From positions 124,001-188,000 of the forward strand of contig NZ_JAOEBG010000003.1 in assembly GCF_029836165.1 (NCBI RefSeq): a DNA stretch of 64,000 bases. The letters are read 5' to 3'. This stretch comes from Pseudomonas sp. GD04091. Lineage in GTDB: Bacteria > Pseudomonadota > Gammaproteobacteria > Pseudomonadales > Pseudomonadaceae. The first letter of the stretch is position 1, and every line of letters begins with the position of its first letter. Below, in pieces: positions 16,197-24,122 of this stretch. The position numbers and the translations under genes were made by a program. The notes under the pieces are model-generated. The model was not told the DNA's origin. It saw only the letters and a program-made list of their open reading frames with translations, and did no database searches.

Positions 16197-16534
16197 GTAG
16201 CGAATTTTGGAATGGCAAAGGCCTGCCGCCGGTCGGCACGGTGTGCGAGTACAAGCGCGGAAGCGGATGGGAAAAAGTTGAAGTGTTCGCGGTCAAACCG
16301 AACGTGAACGGTAGTACCAGCGCGCTGTTCACTTACGAGTGTGGGACGTGGAGCGCCTGCGCCGAACATTCCTTCTTCCGCCCCATCCGCACGCCTGAGC
16401 AGATCGCGGCTGAGCGGCGCGAACTGGAGATCAATGAGATGTGCGAAGTGCTTGGAGTAATCCAGGGCACTGCTGGCTGCGGAATAGCCATGCGGCTCTA
16501 CGACGCCGGCTACCGCAAGCAGGTGACGCAATGA
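16193..16534 (+). CDS. Phage protein of unknown function
   Basis: 113 residues from GTG 16193 (overlap with the previous stop). The segments GLPPVGTVCEYKRG and TSALFTYECGTWS, followed by SFFRPIRTPEQIAAERRELE, are common in small proteins of Pseudomonas and enterobacterial phages that read like a beta-barrel plus helical tail. No function assigned. Confidence 0.6.
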   Translation: MSSEFWNGKGLPPVGTVCEYKRGSGWEKVEVFAVKPNVNGSTSALFTYECGTWSACAEHSFFRPIRTPEQIAAERRELEINEMCEVLGVIQGTAGCGIAMRLYDAGYRKQVTQ

Positions 16535-16656
16535 CCTGCACCTGCCCATCCGGCGACGGCTCACTGCGCTGGCCGTGTCCTGTTCATCCGCCGAAAGCTG
16601 CCAAGAAACTCCGGGGAGAGCTTCTAGTCGCTGACGAAGGGCCACCAGCCGTATGA
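16531..16656 (+). CDS. Very small phage protein
   Basis: 41 residues (MTCTCPSGDGSLRWPCPVHP...) with CXC and C/H residues that could bind a metal. It starts on an ATG overlapping the previous stop and ends overlapping the ATG of the next gene, so it is tightly embedded in the operon, which supports it being real. No homology recognised. Confidence 0.45.
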   Translation: MTCTCPSGDGSLRWPCPVHPPKAAKKLRGELLVADEGPPAV

Positions 16657-16868
16657 TCGCTCACCAACAACCTGGCACGATCCTGACCTTCCAGGATCTG
16701 CAACGACTCACGGGTTACACTCGTCGGTCTGGTGTGGAGCAAGCCCTGCGAAAGCAGGGCATCCGCTGGTTCTGGGGGCGCCATGGTCCCTGGACTACCA
16801 TTGACCTGGTCAACCAGGCCGGCGGCAAGACGCCGGTCACCGAGAAATACGACAGCGAGATCCTATGA
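16653..16868 (+). CDS. DUF4224-like protein next to integrase
   Basis: 71 residues; LTFQDLQRLTGYTRRSGVEQ followed by ALRKQGIRWFWGRHGPW is the DUF4224 pattern (L...EL..LTG..R...Q...L...GI.F....G.P). Such small proteins commonly sit immediately before tyrosine integrases in Pseudomonas phages and may act as excisionase-like DNA-binding partners. The stop overlaps the integrase start by 4 bp, so they are co-translated. Confidence 0.65.
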   Translation: MIAHQQPGTILTFQDLQRLTGYTRRSGVEQALRKQGIRWFWGRHGPWTTIDLVNQAGGKTPVTEKYDSEIL

Positions 16869-18007
16869 GGCGGACCCGTAAACACAACCCGCACATCCCC
16901 GCTCACATTGATCAGGCCGCCATTCCGGCGGCCGTTTTTTTTGACCACCGGTGGGAAGGCGTCTGGTACACCTCCTGGCGAGACGAGGGCGGCAACCGCA
17001 AGCGGATGAACATCGCCGGCCGTACCGCGACGCTCGGGGATCTGCACCGGATCATGGAGGAGAGGAACGGCATCGATCGGGAAAGCCTCAACCACCTGTG
17101 TAAGGAGTTCCACGCCAGCGCGCGGTTCAAGCGGCTGGCAAAGACAACCCGCGACGACTACGAATACTCCCGCGACGTGCTGCTGGCGATACCGACCAAA
17201 CTGCAGAAGCCACTCGGCGAACTGTCAGTGCGCAAGTTCACATCGGCCCTAGTGCAACGCCTGGTCGACCGGATCGCCGACGAGGGGACCCCCTCGAAAG
17301 CCGCGCACGTTCTTCGCTACCTGCGGCTGGTCATGCAGTGGGGCCGCAACCGCGGCTACCTTGATATCAATGTCGCCCAGGGCATCGAGGCGCCGGCCGA
17401 GCGCAAGCAGCGCCGCCTTCCGAACCCCAAGGTCATGGGCGAACTGATCGCACGGGCACACGCCATGGGGCAGCTCACACGGGGACAACCTGGTGCCTGC
17501 CCGGCTTACCTAGGCTACGTGATGGAGCTGGCCTACCTATGTCGCCTGCGCGGTATCGAGGCCGTCACACTCACCGATGCAAACGAGCTGGATGACGGCG
17601 TCCAGACGAACAGGCGCAAGGGCAGCCGTGACAACGTGGTGTGCTGGACGCCCAGGCTCCGCGCTGCCTGGGAGGGCGCCAAGTCGTACAGGCGTCGTAT
17701 ATGGGCCAGCCAGTCCTACCCTATTCCAGCATTGGCCGAGCGCCGCTTCGTTATAGTGGCGGCCCACGGCGGGCAGTTGCAGAAGAGCAGCCTGGACAGC
17801 GCCTGGCAGCGATTCATCACCAGGGCGATCAAGGACGGCGTCATCACCGAAGAGCAGCGCTTCGCGTTGCACGACCTCAAACGTCGCGGCATCACCGACA
17901 CACCTGGCGACCGCAAGCAGAAGCAGGACGCCAGCGGCCATCGCGATGAAGCCATGCTCGACATCTACGACTTCAGCCTCCCCCGCGTATCCCCTTCCGC
18001 CGACTGA
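16865..18007 (+). CDS. int: Prophage tyrosine integrase
   Basis: 380 residues. Core-binding part about 75-180, catalytic part after that. Active-site residues visible: Arg in CRLRGIEA, Lys in NRRKGSRDN, His-X2-Arg in LHDLKRRG, His in SGHRDEAM and the nucleophile Tyr in MLDIYDF near the C-terminus. It integrates the prophage at the tRNA-Thr(UGU) whose 3' half begins 110 bp downstream. An intrinsic-terminator-like hairpin with eight T lies inside its first 26 codons. Confidence 0.92.
   Translation: MRRTRKHNPHIPAHIDQAAIPAAVFFDHRWEGVWYTSWRDEGGNRKRMNIAGRTATLGDLHRIMEERNGIDRESLNHLCKEFHASARFKRLAKTTRDDYEYSRDVLLAIPTKLQKPLGELSVRKFTSALVQRLVDRIADEGTPSKAAHVLRYLRLVMQWGRNRGYLDINVAQGIEAPAERKQRRLPNPKVMGELIARAHAMGQLTRGQPGACPAYLGYVMELAYLCRLRGIEAVTLTDANELDDGVQTNRRKGSRDNVVCWTPRLRAAWEGAKSYRRRIWASQSYPIPALAERRFVIVAAHGGQLQKSSLDSAWQRFITRAIKDGVITEEQRFALHDLKRRGITDTPGDRKQKQDASGHRDEAMLDIYDFSLPRVSPSAD
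16915..16942 (+). terminator. Intrinsic terminator-like hairpin inside int
   Basis: GGCCGCC (16915-16921), 5-nt loop, GGCGGCC (16927-16933), one G, then eight T (16935-16942). Perfect 7-bp GC stem and long T tract, the textbook Rho-independent form, in the sense direction within codons 17-26 of int. Confidence 0.65.
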
Positions 18008-18116
18008 TTCCCGCGTACCAATACAGCCAGAGACTGCATGGTTTCTGGCTTTCCGCGCACCCAGCACGTACCAGAAAGACACGTAACCTATTGATTTACA
18101 TGCTGTAAGCAGGGTT

Positions 18117-18161
18117 CTTGTAATCAGTAGGTCCCGGGTTCGATTCCTGGTGCCGGCACCA
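18117..18161 (+). other. Prophage attachment site: 3' half of tRNA-Thr(UGU)
   Basis: From CTTGTAATCAG the sequence reads as the anticodon loop (UGU), variable loop, T arm and acceptor 3' strand with CCA of tRNA-Thr. The bases before 18117 do not pair with the TCAGT side of the anticodon stem, so only the 3' half is present. This is what remains of the chromosomal tRNA after integration by crossover in the anticodon region. The intact tRNA gene, rebuilt with phage DNA, should be at the other prophage end, left of the window. Confidence 0.85.
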
Positions 18162-18204
18162 TATCCAGCTCCATCGCGTTCCACCGAATGCCTTGGAAGC
18201 CCCT

Positions 18205-18230
18205 AAAACCCGCCCTTTGGCGGGTTTTTT
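18205..18230 (+). terminator. Rho-independent terminator after the tRNA end
   Basis: AAAACCCGCC-CTTT-GGCGGGTTTTTT: perfect GC stem with a T tract, about 45 bp after the tRNA CCA. Probably the terminator used by the tRNA transcript in the island-bearing arrangement. Confidence 0.85.
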
Positions 18231-18325
18231 CGTTCCAGGACCCTCCGTCGGGATCCAACAAAATACCCCATCCCCGGGGGCATTTTTAGGGTACAGCGTC
18301 TTGCCTGCATGGAGAACGTACCCTT

Positions 18326-19654
18326 ATGCCACGCCTAGCCGTTCCTCTCAGCGACCTCAAATGCCGTACGGCGAAACCTCGCGAACGTGCCTACAAGCTG
18401 TTCGACGGTGGCGGCATGTATCTCTTCGTGAAACCCAACGGCGTGAAAACGTGGCGATTGCGCTACTTCAAGCCCAGCGGCAAGGAAGGCACGCTGATCA
18501 TCGGCAACTACCCCATCATCTCGCTGGCTGTCGCGAGGACCAAGCGCGATGAAGCCAAGGCGCTGTTGCTCGACAACCTAGACCCGATGGAAGAGAAGAA
18601 GAAAGCGAAGCTTGCTGCCCAACGAGCCTCCCTGCTTTTCCAAACCGTCGCCCTGGAGTGGCACGCCGAAATGTCCCGGCGCTGGACGGAGGGACATGCC
18701 AAGACCGTCATGAGTCGGTTGCGCACCCACGTATTCCCCCTGATCGGCCAACGCCCCATTGCTGAACTCGATACTCATGATCTGCTTGAGGTCACCCTGC
18801 GTATCAAAGAGCGCGGCACCATGGACGTTGCCCTGCGCGTGCAGAATTATCTCTCCACGATCATGCGGGGCGCGAAGCGGGCGCGGCAGATCAGCCAGAA
18901 CCCGGCGCTCGATCTGGCAGGGTCGATTCATGCCCCGCGTACCGTGCACCGCCCTGCCCTCTCACTCAACCGCCTCCCCGAACTACTCAGCCGGATCGAC
19001 AACTACAACGGCCGTGAGCTAACCAAACTGGCTGTACTGCTGACGCTGCACGTGTTCGTGCGTTCCAGCGAACTGCGCTTTGCGCGCTGGGATGAGTTTG
19101 ACCTGCAAAGGGCGATGTGGGAGATCCCGGACACCCGTAAGCCAATCGACGGCGTGCGCAATTCCACTCGTGGTACCAAGATGAGCGGAGACATACAGAT
19201 GGTGCCGCTCTCTCCCCAAGTCATCGCGATCCTTGAACGGCTGCGCGGCTTGAGTCGCTTTTCCGAACTGGTGTTGCCCGGCGACCACAAGTACTGGAAG
19301 CCGATGTCAGAGAACACGGTTAACCAGGTGCTGCGCAACGTCGGCTACGACACATCCAAGGAGGTATGCGGACATGGATTCAGGACCATGGCCTGTAGCG
19401 CCTTGTTGGAGTCAGGGCTTTGGACAGACGCGGCTATTGAGCGGCAGATGAGCCACAAGGAACGCAATCGCGTGCGCGCCGCCTATATCCACAAGGCCGA
19501 ATTTTTGGAGCAGCGCAGGCTGATCATGGCGTGGTGGAGCAATTACATCGATGCCAACAGATCGGGGCATGTCACTCCACATGAGTTTGCCCATCCATCT
19601 GGGGACAACATCACCCCCTTACCAAGTGGGCGTGGCGCATTCAATCGTCGGTGA
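18326..19654 (+). CDS. P4-family tyrosine integrase of a second island
   Basis: 442 residues with an N-terminal DUF4102-type arm-binding domain (LSDLKCRTAKPRERAYKLFD, then WRLRYFKPSGKEG and GNYPIISLAVAR) and a catalytic domain. Active residues: Arg in FVRSSELRFARW, His-X2-Arg in HGFRTMA, His in MSHKERNRVR, and Tyr in AAYIHKAEFL. Such integrases insert islands at tRNA 3' ends with int next to the tRNA; here the start is 164 bp from the tRNA-Thr CCA. This points to an island placed in the same hotspot before, or in tandem with, the prophage. Confidence 0.92.
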   Translation: MPRLAVPLSDLKCRTAKPRERAYKLFDGGGMYLFVKPNGVKTWRLRYFKPSGKEGTLIIGNYPIISLAVARTKRDEAKALLLDNLDPMEEKKKAKLAAQRASLLFQTVALEWHAEMSRRWTEGHAKTVMSRLRTHVFPLIGQRPIAELDTHDLLEVTLRIKERGTMDVALRVQNYLSTIMRGAKRARQISQNPALDLAGSIHAPRTVHRPALSLNRLPELLSRIDNYNGRELTKLAVLLTLHVFVRSSELRFARWDEFDLQRAMWEIPDTRKPIDGVRNSTRGTKMSGDIQMVPLSPQVIAILERLRGLSRFSELVLPGDHKYWKPMSENTVNQVLRNVGYDTSKEVCGHGFRTMACSALLESGLWTDAAIERQMSHKERNRVRAAYIHKAEFLEQRRLIMAWWSNYIDANRSGHVTPHEFAHPSGDNITPLPSGRGAFNRR

Positions 19655-19689
19655 ACCCGCCAGATCGCTGTTGGCCGCTCTTTAATTCG

Positions 19690-19734
19690 GGTCCATCCAA
19701 ACAGGGCTGCAAAGCCGCCCTGTTTGGATGGACC
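19690..19734. repeat. 18-bp perfect inverted repeat after integrase
   Basis: GGTCCATCCAAACAGGGC (19690-19707), 9-nt loop, exact reverse complement at 19717-19734. No T tract follows. It may be a bidirectional terminator, a recombination/processing site or a relic of a mobile element end. Confidence 0.7.
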
Positions 19735-20547
19735 TCGCTTTGCAAAGCTAAAAGCCGACACAGATCCTTTGGATACCACTGATTTCCACCAGTGGATAAT
19801 TTCATGCACAGCCCCAGAGGCCACGAGAATTGGAGCGTTGACCAAAATTATCCACAGGCGTAGAACTGACGTTGCAAGCGCTGTCGATGACAGCACCCCA
19901 GGTGACCCGAGCCTTCAAGGTCACGCCGCTCCTGCGGTGGTTCTCCCCAAGGGCGATTCGCATCCGGCAGCTCGCCCGGTCACCTCCCCGGTGATGGATG
20001 CTCTCTAATCCTATGGCGCTCGTGCGCCAGCTACACCGTACCTCGCTGCCCTGCAGCAACCTATCCGCTTGGCCGAATCCTGCGCCAACCTGTGCCCGTC
20101 TCTTTCTCTAGAAAGAGACGGGCACTTCTACCACTGCTGCAGCCCTGATCGCACATAGCTTTGCGGGATTCCCCCTCGTGACAATCGGCGTGACAAACGC
20201 CGATGTCACCAGCAACAGCGATGTAGATGATGGTGCCGCAGACCACGGAATGGACTGCACCTGACTGACGGTCAGGTATGCCCCGGTCATCGCATTGCTG
20301 CTTGCACATGGCTCAGGATCTTCAGGCGCTGGTCTCGTCAGCCAGTGCTGCCTCCACCCGCCCACCGGTAACGGTGTTCAGGAGGCCAGATCATGAGATG
20401 CCCTAGCTCCCGGACGTAAGGAGCCGCCAGTCCCGCGTAGTGGACATTCCCCACAGGTCGCAGGGGCCTTGATCCCTGATAACACTCAGCATTCTTGGCG
20501 GGATGACGTGGGGCGAGGACTGGAGAGCAAGAGATGAGGTGACCGAC
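19735..20547. other. Non-coding or decayed island DNA
   Basis: No convincing gene. Short open frames on both strands lack ribosome-binding sites and recognisable sequence. A second perfect palindrome lies inside, listed at 20092-20125. The stretch ending near 20,547 leads into a truncated ICE recombinase, so this is probably degraded mobile-element DNA. Confidence 0.5.
20092..20125. repeat. 15-bp perfect palindrome
   Basis: GTGCCCGTCTCTTTC-TCTA-GAAAGAGACGGGCAC, fully paired with a 4-nt loop. It is followed by TTCTACC, so termination is possible but no T run is present. It is unrelated in sequence to the palindrome at 19690. Confidence 0.7.
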
Positions 20548-20667
20548 ATGGCATTGGTGGGTAGACGCGATGGCCGCAATTTCGGTTACGGCAGACAATT
20601 GAGCTACGCAGGGCCGCTAGCGCTGAAAGGCATGTTCGGTGATGGACATTACGGTACGGTCAAAGCG
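20548..20667 (+). pseudogene. Fragment of ICE-type integrase-domain protein
   Basis: MALVGRRDGRNFGYGRQLSY, continuing with an AGPLALKGMFGDGHYGTVKA block, is what I recognise as the N-terminus of a tyrosine-recombinase-related protein carried by integrative conjugative elements of Pseudomonas. Similarity stops after about 40 residues; the frame then runs into unrelated codons and ends at 20742, whereas the full protein is several hundred residues. It is therefore a truncated relic. Confidence 0.6.
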
Positions 20668-20742
20668 CCTGGAGGTGTTGTGGGTTTTCGGTTTTTGGGC
20701 AGGGACAGCCCCACTCCCGAGACTATCTACAGCCTCCAATGA

Positions 20743-21122
20743 GGATGAGCAGGAAGGAACGCCCCAAACGGGGGGTTTCGCAACTGCCCGAGCAGGCTAC
20801 CCTTGAGGCTTACGAGCCCCTACGAAACTAGGGGCGATCCAGCTCTCGGAATGCCACTAACCTAAGAAAGCTAGCCACATACCGACATCATCAAGATTAT
20901 CGACATCGTGAAGGTCGTTCGTAACGGGAAATTTGTTGAACTGGGAGAAGCCGGGTACTCCTCGTAACGCGCATCTAAGCCTCGCGCAGAAGGAACCTAT
21001 ACTGCAGGGCAGGTGCGACATCGAGAAACTTCGTTGACCCTGCCTTTCCGTTCGAAAAATTCTTCATTCACTGCCATAGCTATAAGACGCATCACTCGTC
21101 ACCTACGAGCTTGAACTACGGC
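20743..21122. other. Gene-free stretch
   Basis: Lower-GC sequence without a supported gene. An open stretch at about 20,890-20,967 encodes IIKIIDIVKVVRNGKFVELG plus six residues but has only a weak internal GTG start; it may be a remnant. No RNA gene recognised. Confidence 0.4.
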
Positions 21123-21917
21123 CTATCTGTCAGTGCCCTCCTCAAGGTCATCATACGAGCCGAGTTCAAGGCCAAGCTTTAGCTGTGCCACCAAGGCCTC
21201 GATGCTTTGGCGGGAGTAAGGACCGTTGGCGATCAAACGAATCGTAGTACTGCGGGATACGCGCACATTGGCGATCTCCTCGCCATCGTGTGAAACGGCC
21301 GGTCTCAGAGTCAGCTCTTGTAACGCAGGTGATGACTTCTTCTGGGCATGATCTCTAATAGCGGTAGGCTCTGCATCGGCCTCCTGCTCAAACAACTCAT
21401 CATCGAAATTATCAGGCTCCACTAACCCTGGCGGCTCGCGATCCAGCTTCGCGAAGCTAATCGCCGCCTCGTAGACCTTGATGATCTCGGTCGAGGCCGT
21501 TGCTGTGTATTCCCTTTCTACCCTCAAGTAGTGAGCCACGGTGTCATCCGATGGCCGATCGAGACCGTACCTATTCCATAAATCCGCGAGAATCTGGGGC
21601 GAAAGCGCTGCAGTTTTGATGGCGGCATCACGCTCTGGGGAGACTATGCGCTCGTCCTGAACGATCGACAGCCCTAAAGCAGTCAGATAAACCTTTCGAT
21701 CAGGTCCGCTTCCCTTATCTTCCATAAGACCATAAGCCTTGAGGGACGAGACCGTGACCAGCCCACCGCTGCTTTTGGGGCCATATTTCCAATGCGCTAC
21801 CGCGGTAGTAACGAGCGCCTCATGCTTGCCCTCAGCCTTATGGAAGGCCTTGGCACGCGCCACCGCAGCTTCTAGTGTGATACCGGGATAGGACGGACTA
21901 CGCTGCTTTACGGCCAT
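21123..21917 (-). CDS. Winged-helix-like island protein, function unknown
   Basis: 264 residues from ATG 21917 with GGAG about 10 nt upstream; in-frame ATGs further upstream lie in the promoter/palindrome region and are rejected. The N-terminal part (SYPGITLEAAVARAKAFHKA, then VSSLKAYGLMEDKGSGPDRK) reads as a winged-helix DNA-binding domain, a layout I associate with a scattered family in accessory regions. The middle is acidic and disordered (EPDNFDDELFEQEADAEPTA), and the C-terminus (VRVSRSTTIRLIANGPYSRQ, SIEALVAQLKLGL) is a conserved-looking block. A perfect dyad 60 bp upstream suggests autoregulation. The role is unknown; a regulator or defence-associated protein is possible. Confidence 0.7.
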   Translation of the reverse strand: MAVKQRSPSYPGITLEAAVARAKAFHKAEGKHEALVTTAVAHWKYGPKSSGGLVTVSSLKAYGLMEDKGSGPDRKVYLTALGLSIVQDERIVSPERDAAIKTAALSPQILADLWNRYGLDRPSDDTVAHYLRVEREYTATASTEIIKVYEAAISFAKLDREPPGLVEPDNFDDELFEQEADAEPTAIRDHAQKKSSPALQELTLRPAVSHDGEEIANVRVSRSTTIRLIANGPYSRQSIEALVAQLKLGLELGSYDDLEEGTDR

Positions 21918-21976
21918 GATGTGACTCCAAAAGGTTTCTGACATGCCAACACTACAACACACCAAAGAACCAAACA

Positions 21977-21999
21977 AGACTTGGAAGACTGCCAAGTCT
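21977..21999. promoter_or_regulatory. Candidate operator of the winged-helix gene
   Basis: AGACTTGG, 7-nt spacer, CCAAGTCT: a perfect 8-bp inverted repeat 60-82 bp upstream of the start at 21917. Position and symmetry fit a dimeric regulator binding site. Confidence 0.45.
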
Positions 22000-22144
22000 C
22001 CAAAGAAACACTTTTCTCTTGACGAGCAAAAATAGAAAGGTAGACTTGCGACAAGACTGGAGGAACCAGTACGAAGGACCAGCCCACGGGTACGCCTTCG
22101 ATTGGATTCGAAAGCATAAGTGAAGAGGGAATTTCAAGGAGGAT

Positions 22145-22170
22145 ACCGGCCAAGCGCCAACTTGGCCGGT
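22145..22170. repeat. 10-bp perfect stem-loop
   Basis: ACCGGCCAAG-CGCCAA-CTTGGCCGGT, followed by GGGTAAAAG. It lies in a 300-bp stretch (about 22,000-22,300) without a gene and might be part of a small RNA or a terminator without a T run. Confidence 0.5.
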
Positions 22171-22309
22171 GGGTAAAAGACATCTGAAAGGGCTCCAGAG
22201 GTCTCTCGCTAGCTTTTGGGAAAAGCTTTGTAATGGTAATGCGGTTTGATTGCCGATGCAAGGTTGCGAGTTTCGTGTTCGAGCCCAACACACCATTAGG
22301 GGTATGACC

Positions 22310-22450
22310 ATGTCTCAGCTCGACATGTTCGGCCAGCCGGATGATGAATGCGAAGTTATCTACAGGATGACGATCCGCACCAAGTCTGGAAAGGTGATTC
22401 GGCGGGCCAATGGCCAGCCGTTTCGAATCGTGATCCGCCGGAAACGCTGA
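22310..22450 (+). CDS. Small basic island protein
   Basis: 46 residues (MSQLDMFGQPDDECEVIYRM..., ending ANGQPFRIVIRRKR). An ATG at 22304 gives a two-residue-longer form; AGGGG just upstream fits either. Similar small 'QLDLFG...E(V/I)IYR' proteins with basic tails occur in Pseudomonas mobile DNA; function unknown. Confidence 0.5.
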   Translation: MSQLDMFGQPDDECEVIYRMTIRTKSGKVIRRANGQPFRIVIRRKR

Positions 22451-22505
22451 CCGCATACTGGCGCCCTTAAGGGCGTCAGTTCTACCATCGCAGAGGAACG
22501 CTATA

Positions 22506-22676
22506 ATGGCATCCACTAAAGAGCTTCACCCGGGCACCACCACTCCTGTCTCAGGGCAGTATCGCAACGATACGACAAAGACGGAAATAACTGCCACTAA
22601 GGGATCCCCGCTTCCCCCGACGCCAGGTAAAGGGCAGACCTATACTCTGGTCGACAGAACGAAACATAAGCGATAA
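22506..22676 (+). CDS. YjzC-like small protein
   Basis: 56 residues: PGTTTPVSGQYRND, then TEITATKGSPLPPTPGKGQT and YTLVDRTKH, matching the YjzC-type pattern (PG..AP.SG.Y........E.T..KG...PPTP..G..Y.LVD.T.H). GAGGA is 8 nt before the ATG. The function of the family is not known. The gene is closed by a strong terminator 5 bp later, so it forms a short unit with the preceding small gene. Confidence 0.72.
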   Translation: MASTKELHPGTTTPVSGQYRNDTTKTEITATKGSPLPPTPGKGQTYTLVDRTKHKR

Positions 22677-22680
22677 GAAG

Positions 22681-22708
22681 AAGCCCCGCTTTACGCGGGG
22701 CTTTTTTT
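22681..22708 (+). terminator. Rho-independent terminator
   Basis: AAGCCCCGC-TTTA-CGCGGGGC followed by TTTTTTT: perfect stem and T tract directly after the YjzC-like gene. Confidence 0.92.
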
Positions 22709-22875
22709 ATCCACAGTTGGAGTAATGACTAACGCAAAAAAGCCTAGGAGGCACTTGCAGATCCAAGGCGCTCACCCGTCACGCCGCGTATCCGTAAGCG
22801 ATCGAGTTTATAATCCGTTTAGCAAGCCATCTTTAAGGCTTGAAGACATCTACGAAACTAGGAGCTATTGAGAAA

Positions 22876-23808
22876 ATGGATCAACGGATAGTTAATCTTG
22901 TCGCTGGCAGCAGCTTCGAACACAGCCTGTATTCGGCCGCACTGCGAAACCTGTCCGATACAGGTAACCAGCTTCGATTCAACAATTTTGCCTATGCGAT
23001 GCGTGAGCTCAGCAGGCATTTCTTGCATCGGCTTGCTCCTGACGCTGAAGTTGTGAAGTGCCCTTGGTATAAGAACATTACCAAGGAAGAAGGAAAAATC
23101 GCTAGGTCAGAACGGGCTGCCTACGCCGTCCACGGTGGTCTTTCCGAAGAGTACGTGGACGAGACCTTGGGCCTCGACCTCAGTGAGATGAACAAGCGCC
23201 TGAAGGTCGCAATCGACAGTCTCAGCAGATACACGCATATCCAGGAAGACGTCTTTGATTTACCTGTTGAGCAGGTAGAAGCACTAGCCCAAGAGACAAC
23301 CGAGTCCTTTGCCGGTCTGTTCGATGCGATCAAACGCTGCCATGACGACATCGTCTACAAGCTTCACGAGGCGATTGATGATGCTGCGGTGGAGGAGGTT
23401 CTGCGCGATACCATCCAGGCCATAGACGAGCTGGCGACTCATCATTTCATCGATGAGATTTACGTAGACGAGACGATAATCCGAATCACGTATGACACCG
23501 TTCATTTCGACGTTGCAGGCATGGTCGGAGTCGAATTGCAATACGGATCCAACTCTGACTGGCGCAGTGGAGACGGTGCGAAGATCGATATTTCCTTCCC
23601 GTTCATCTGCAAAATGATTTGCCCTGCTGCAAACCCCAGCGAGGAAACACTCAAAATGGTGCAGGGCAGCCTCACTGTTGACACTAGTCGTTGGTACGAG
23701 AGCGATGATGAAGAGAGCGAGGAAGGAGACGCTGATCCACATGCTACAAAGACCGCCACAGATACGGAGCAGATATACTCTCGCCCAGAAGATAACGAGA
23801 TTTTTTGA
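22876..23808 (+). CDS. Island protein, possibly pPIWI-associated nuclease family
   Basis: About 310 residues from ATG 22876 (AGGAG 11 nt upstream); a TTG at 22840 would add 12 residues. The N-terminal half has the pattern LRFNNFAYAMRELSRHFLHR followed by a CPWYKN site and SRYTHIQEDVFDL. The C-terminal half has IDELATHHFIDEIYVDETII and VELQYGSNSDWRSGDG. I associate this architecture with proteins annotated as pPIWI-associating nuclease domain, but I cannot verify that here. The tail is acidic (ESDDEESEEGD) and probably disordered. As cargo of an integrase-bearing island it is a plausible anti-phage gene, but it has no obvious partner. Confidence 0.6.
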   Translation: MDQRIVNLVAGSSFEHSLYSAALRNLSDTGNQLRFNNFAYAMRELSRHFLHRLAPDAEVVKCPWYKNITKEEGKIARSERAAYAVHGGLSEEYVDETLGLDLSEMNKRLKVAIDSLSRYTHIQEDVFDLPVEQVEALAQETTESFAGLFDAIKRCHDDIVYKLHEAIDDAAVEEVLRDTIQAIDELATHHFIDEIYVDETIIRITYDTVHFDVAGMVGVELQYGSNSDWRSGDGAKIDISFPFICKMICPAANPSEETLKMVQGSLTVDTSRWYESDDEESEEGDADPHATKTATDTEQIYSRPEDNEIF

Positions 23809-24101
23809 AGCGACGAGCCCCGTTACGACAAACCAACTTGCAGGCGAAAGCCGATAGGCAGGTTGGAGTAAGTCAGCGATATCTCCCTTCACAAGGACTA
23901 TGGCCTACGACTAGTCAGGGGGAGTGCCCGGCGTTATGCATTCATAATTCTCATCGTGGATGACGATTAATAACTCCCCAATTTGACTCCACTAGATTCC
24001 ATAACTAGCTGATTTGTTTATAGTACCTCTTTGAGGTACACCAAAAACTCCACCGAATTCCAGCCCCGCGAATCCCCTGCCCTCACAGCAAGAAGCCGTT
24101 C
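23809..24101. other. Gene-free end of the island
   Basis: AT-richer than the flanks. It contains a perfect short palindrome GTACCTC-TTT-GAGGTAC (24023-24039) and otherwise no supported gene. It leads to the degraded attachment site. Confidence 0.45.
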
Positions 24102-24120
24102 GTCTGGTGCCGCACCATCT
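24102..24120 (+). other. Degraded island attachment site
   Basis: TCTGGTGCCGCACCATCT resembles the tRNA-Thr end near 18,143-18,163 (CCTGGTGCCGGCACCATATC) with one missing G and a few changes; GTTCG before it also matches the T loop with a small gap. It is followed by a terminator, as a tRNA end should be. Probably the far att copy of the island, now decayed. Confidence 0.45.
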
Positions 24121-24122
24121 CC

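Noticed and set aside
18085..18161. Complete tRNA gene
   Set aside because: Only the part from the anticodon loop to CCA matches tRNA-Thr; the 5' side cannot form the acceptor, D or anticodon stems.
19724..20008. 94-codon frame in the island gap
   Set aside because: Starts inside the 18-bp palindrome, has no RBS and no recognisable sequence.
22217..22292. Second tRNA ending in CACCA
   Set aside because: D-loop- and T-loop-like strings exist, but the anticodon stem does not pair and the acceptor stem has two mismatches in seven positions.
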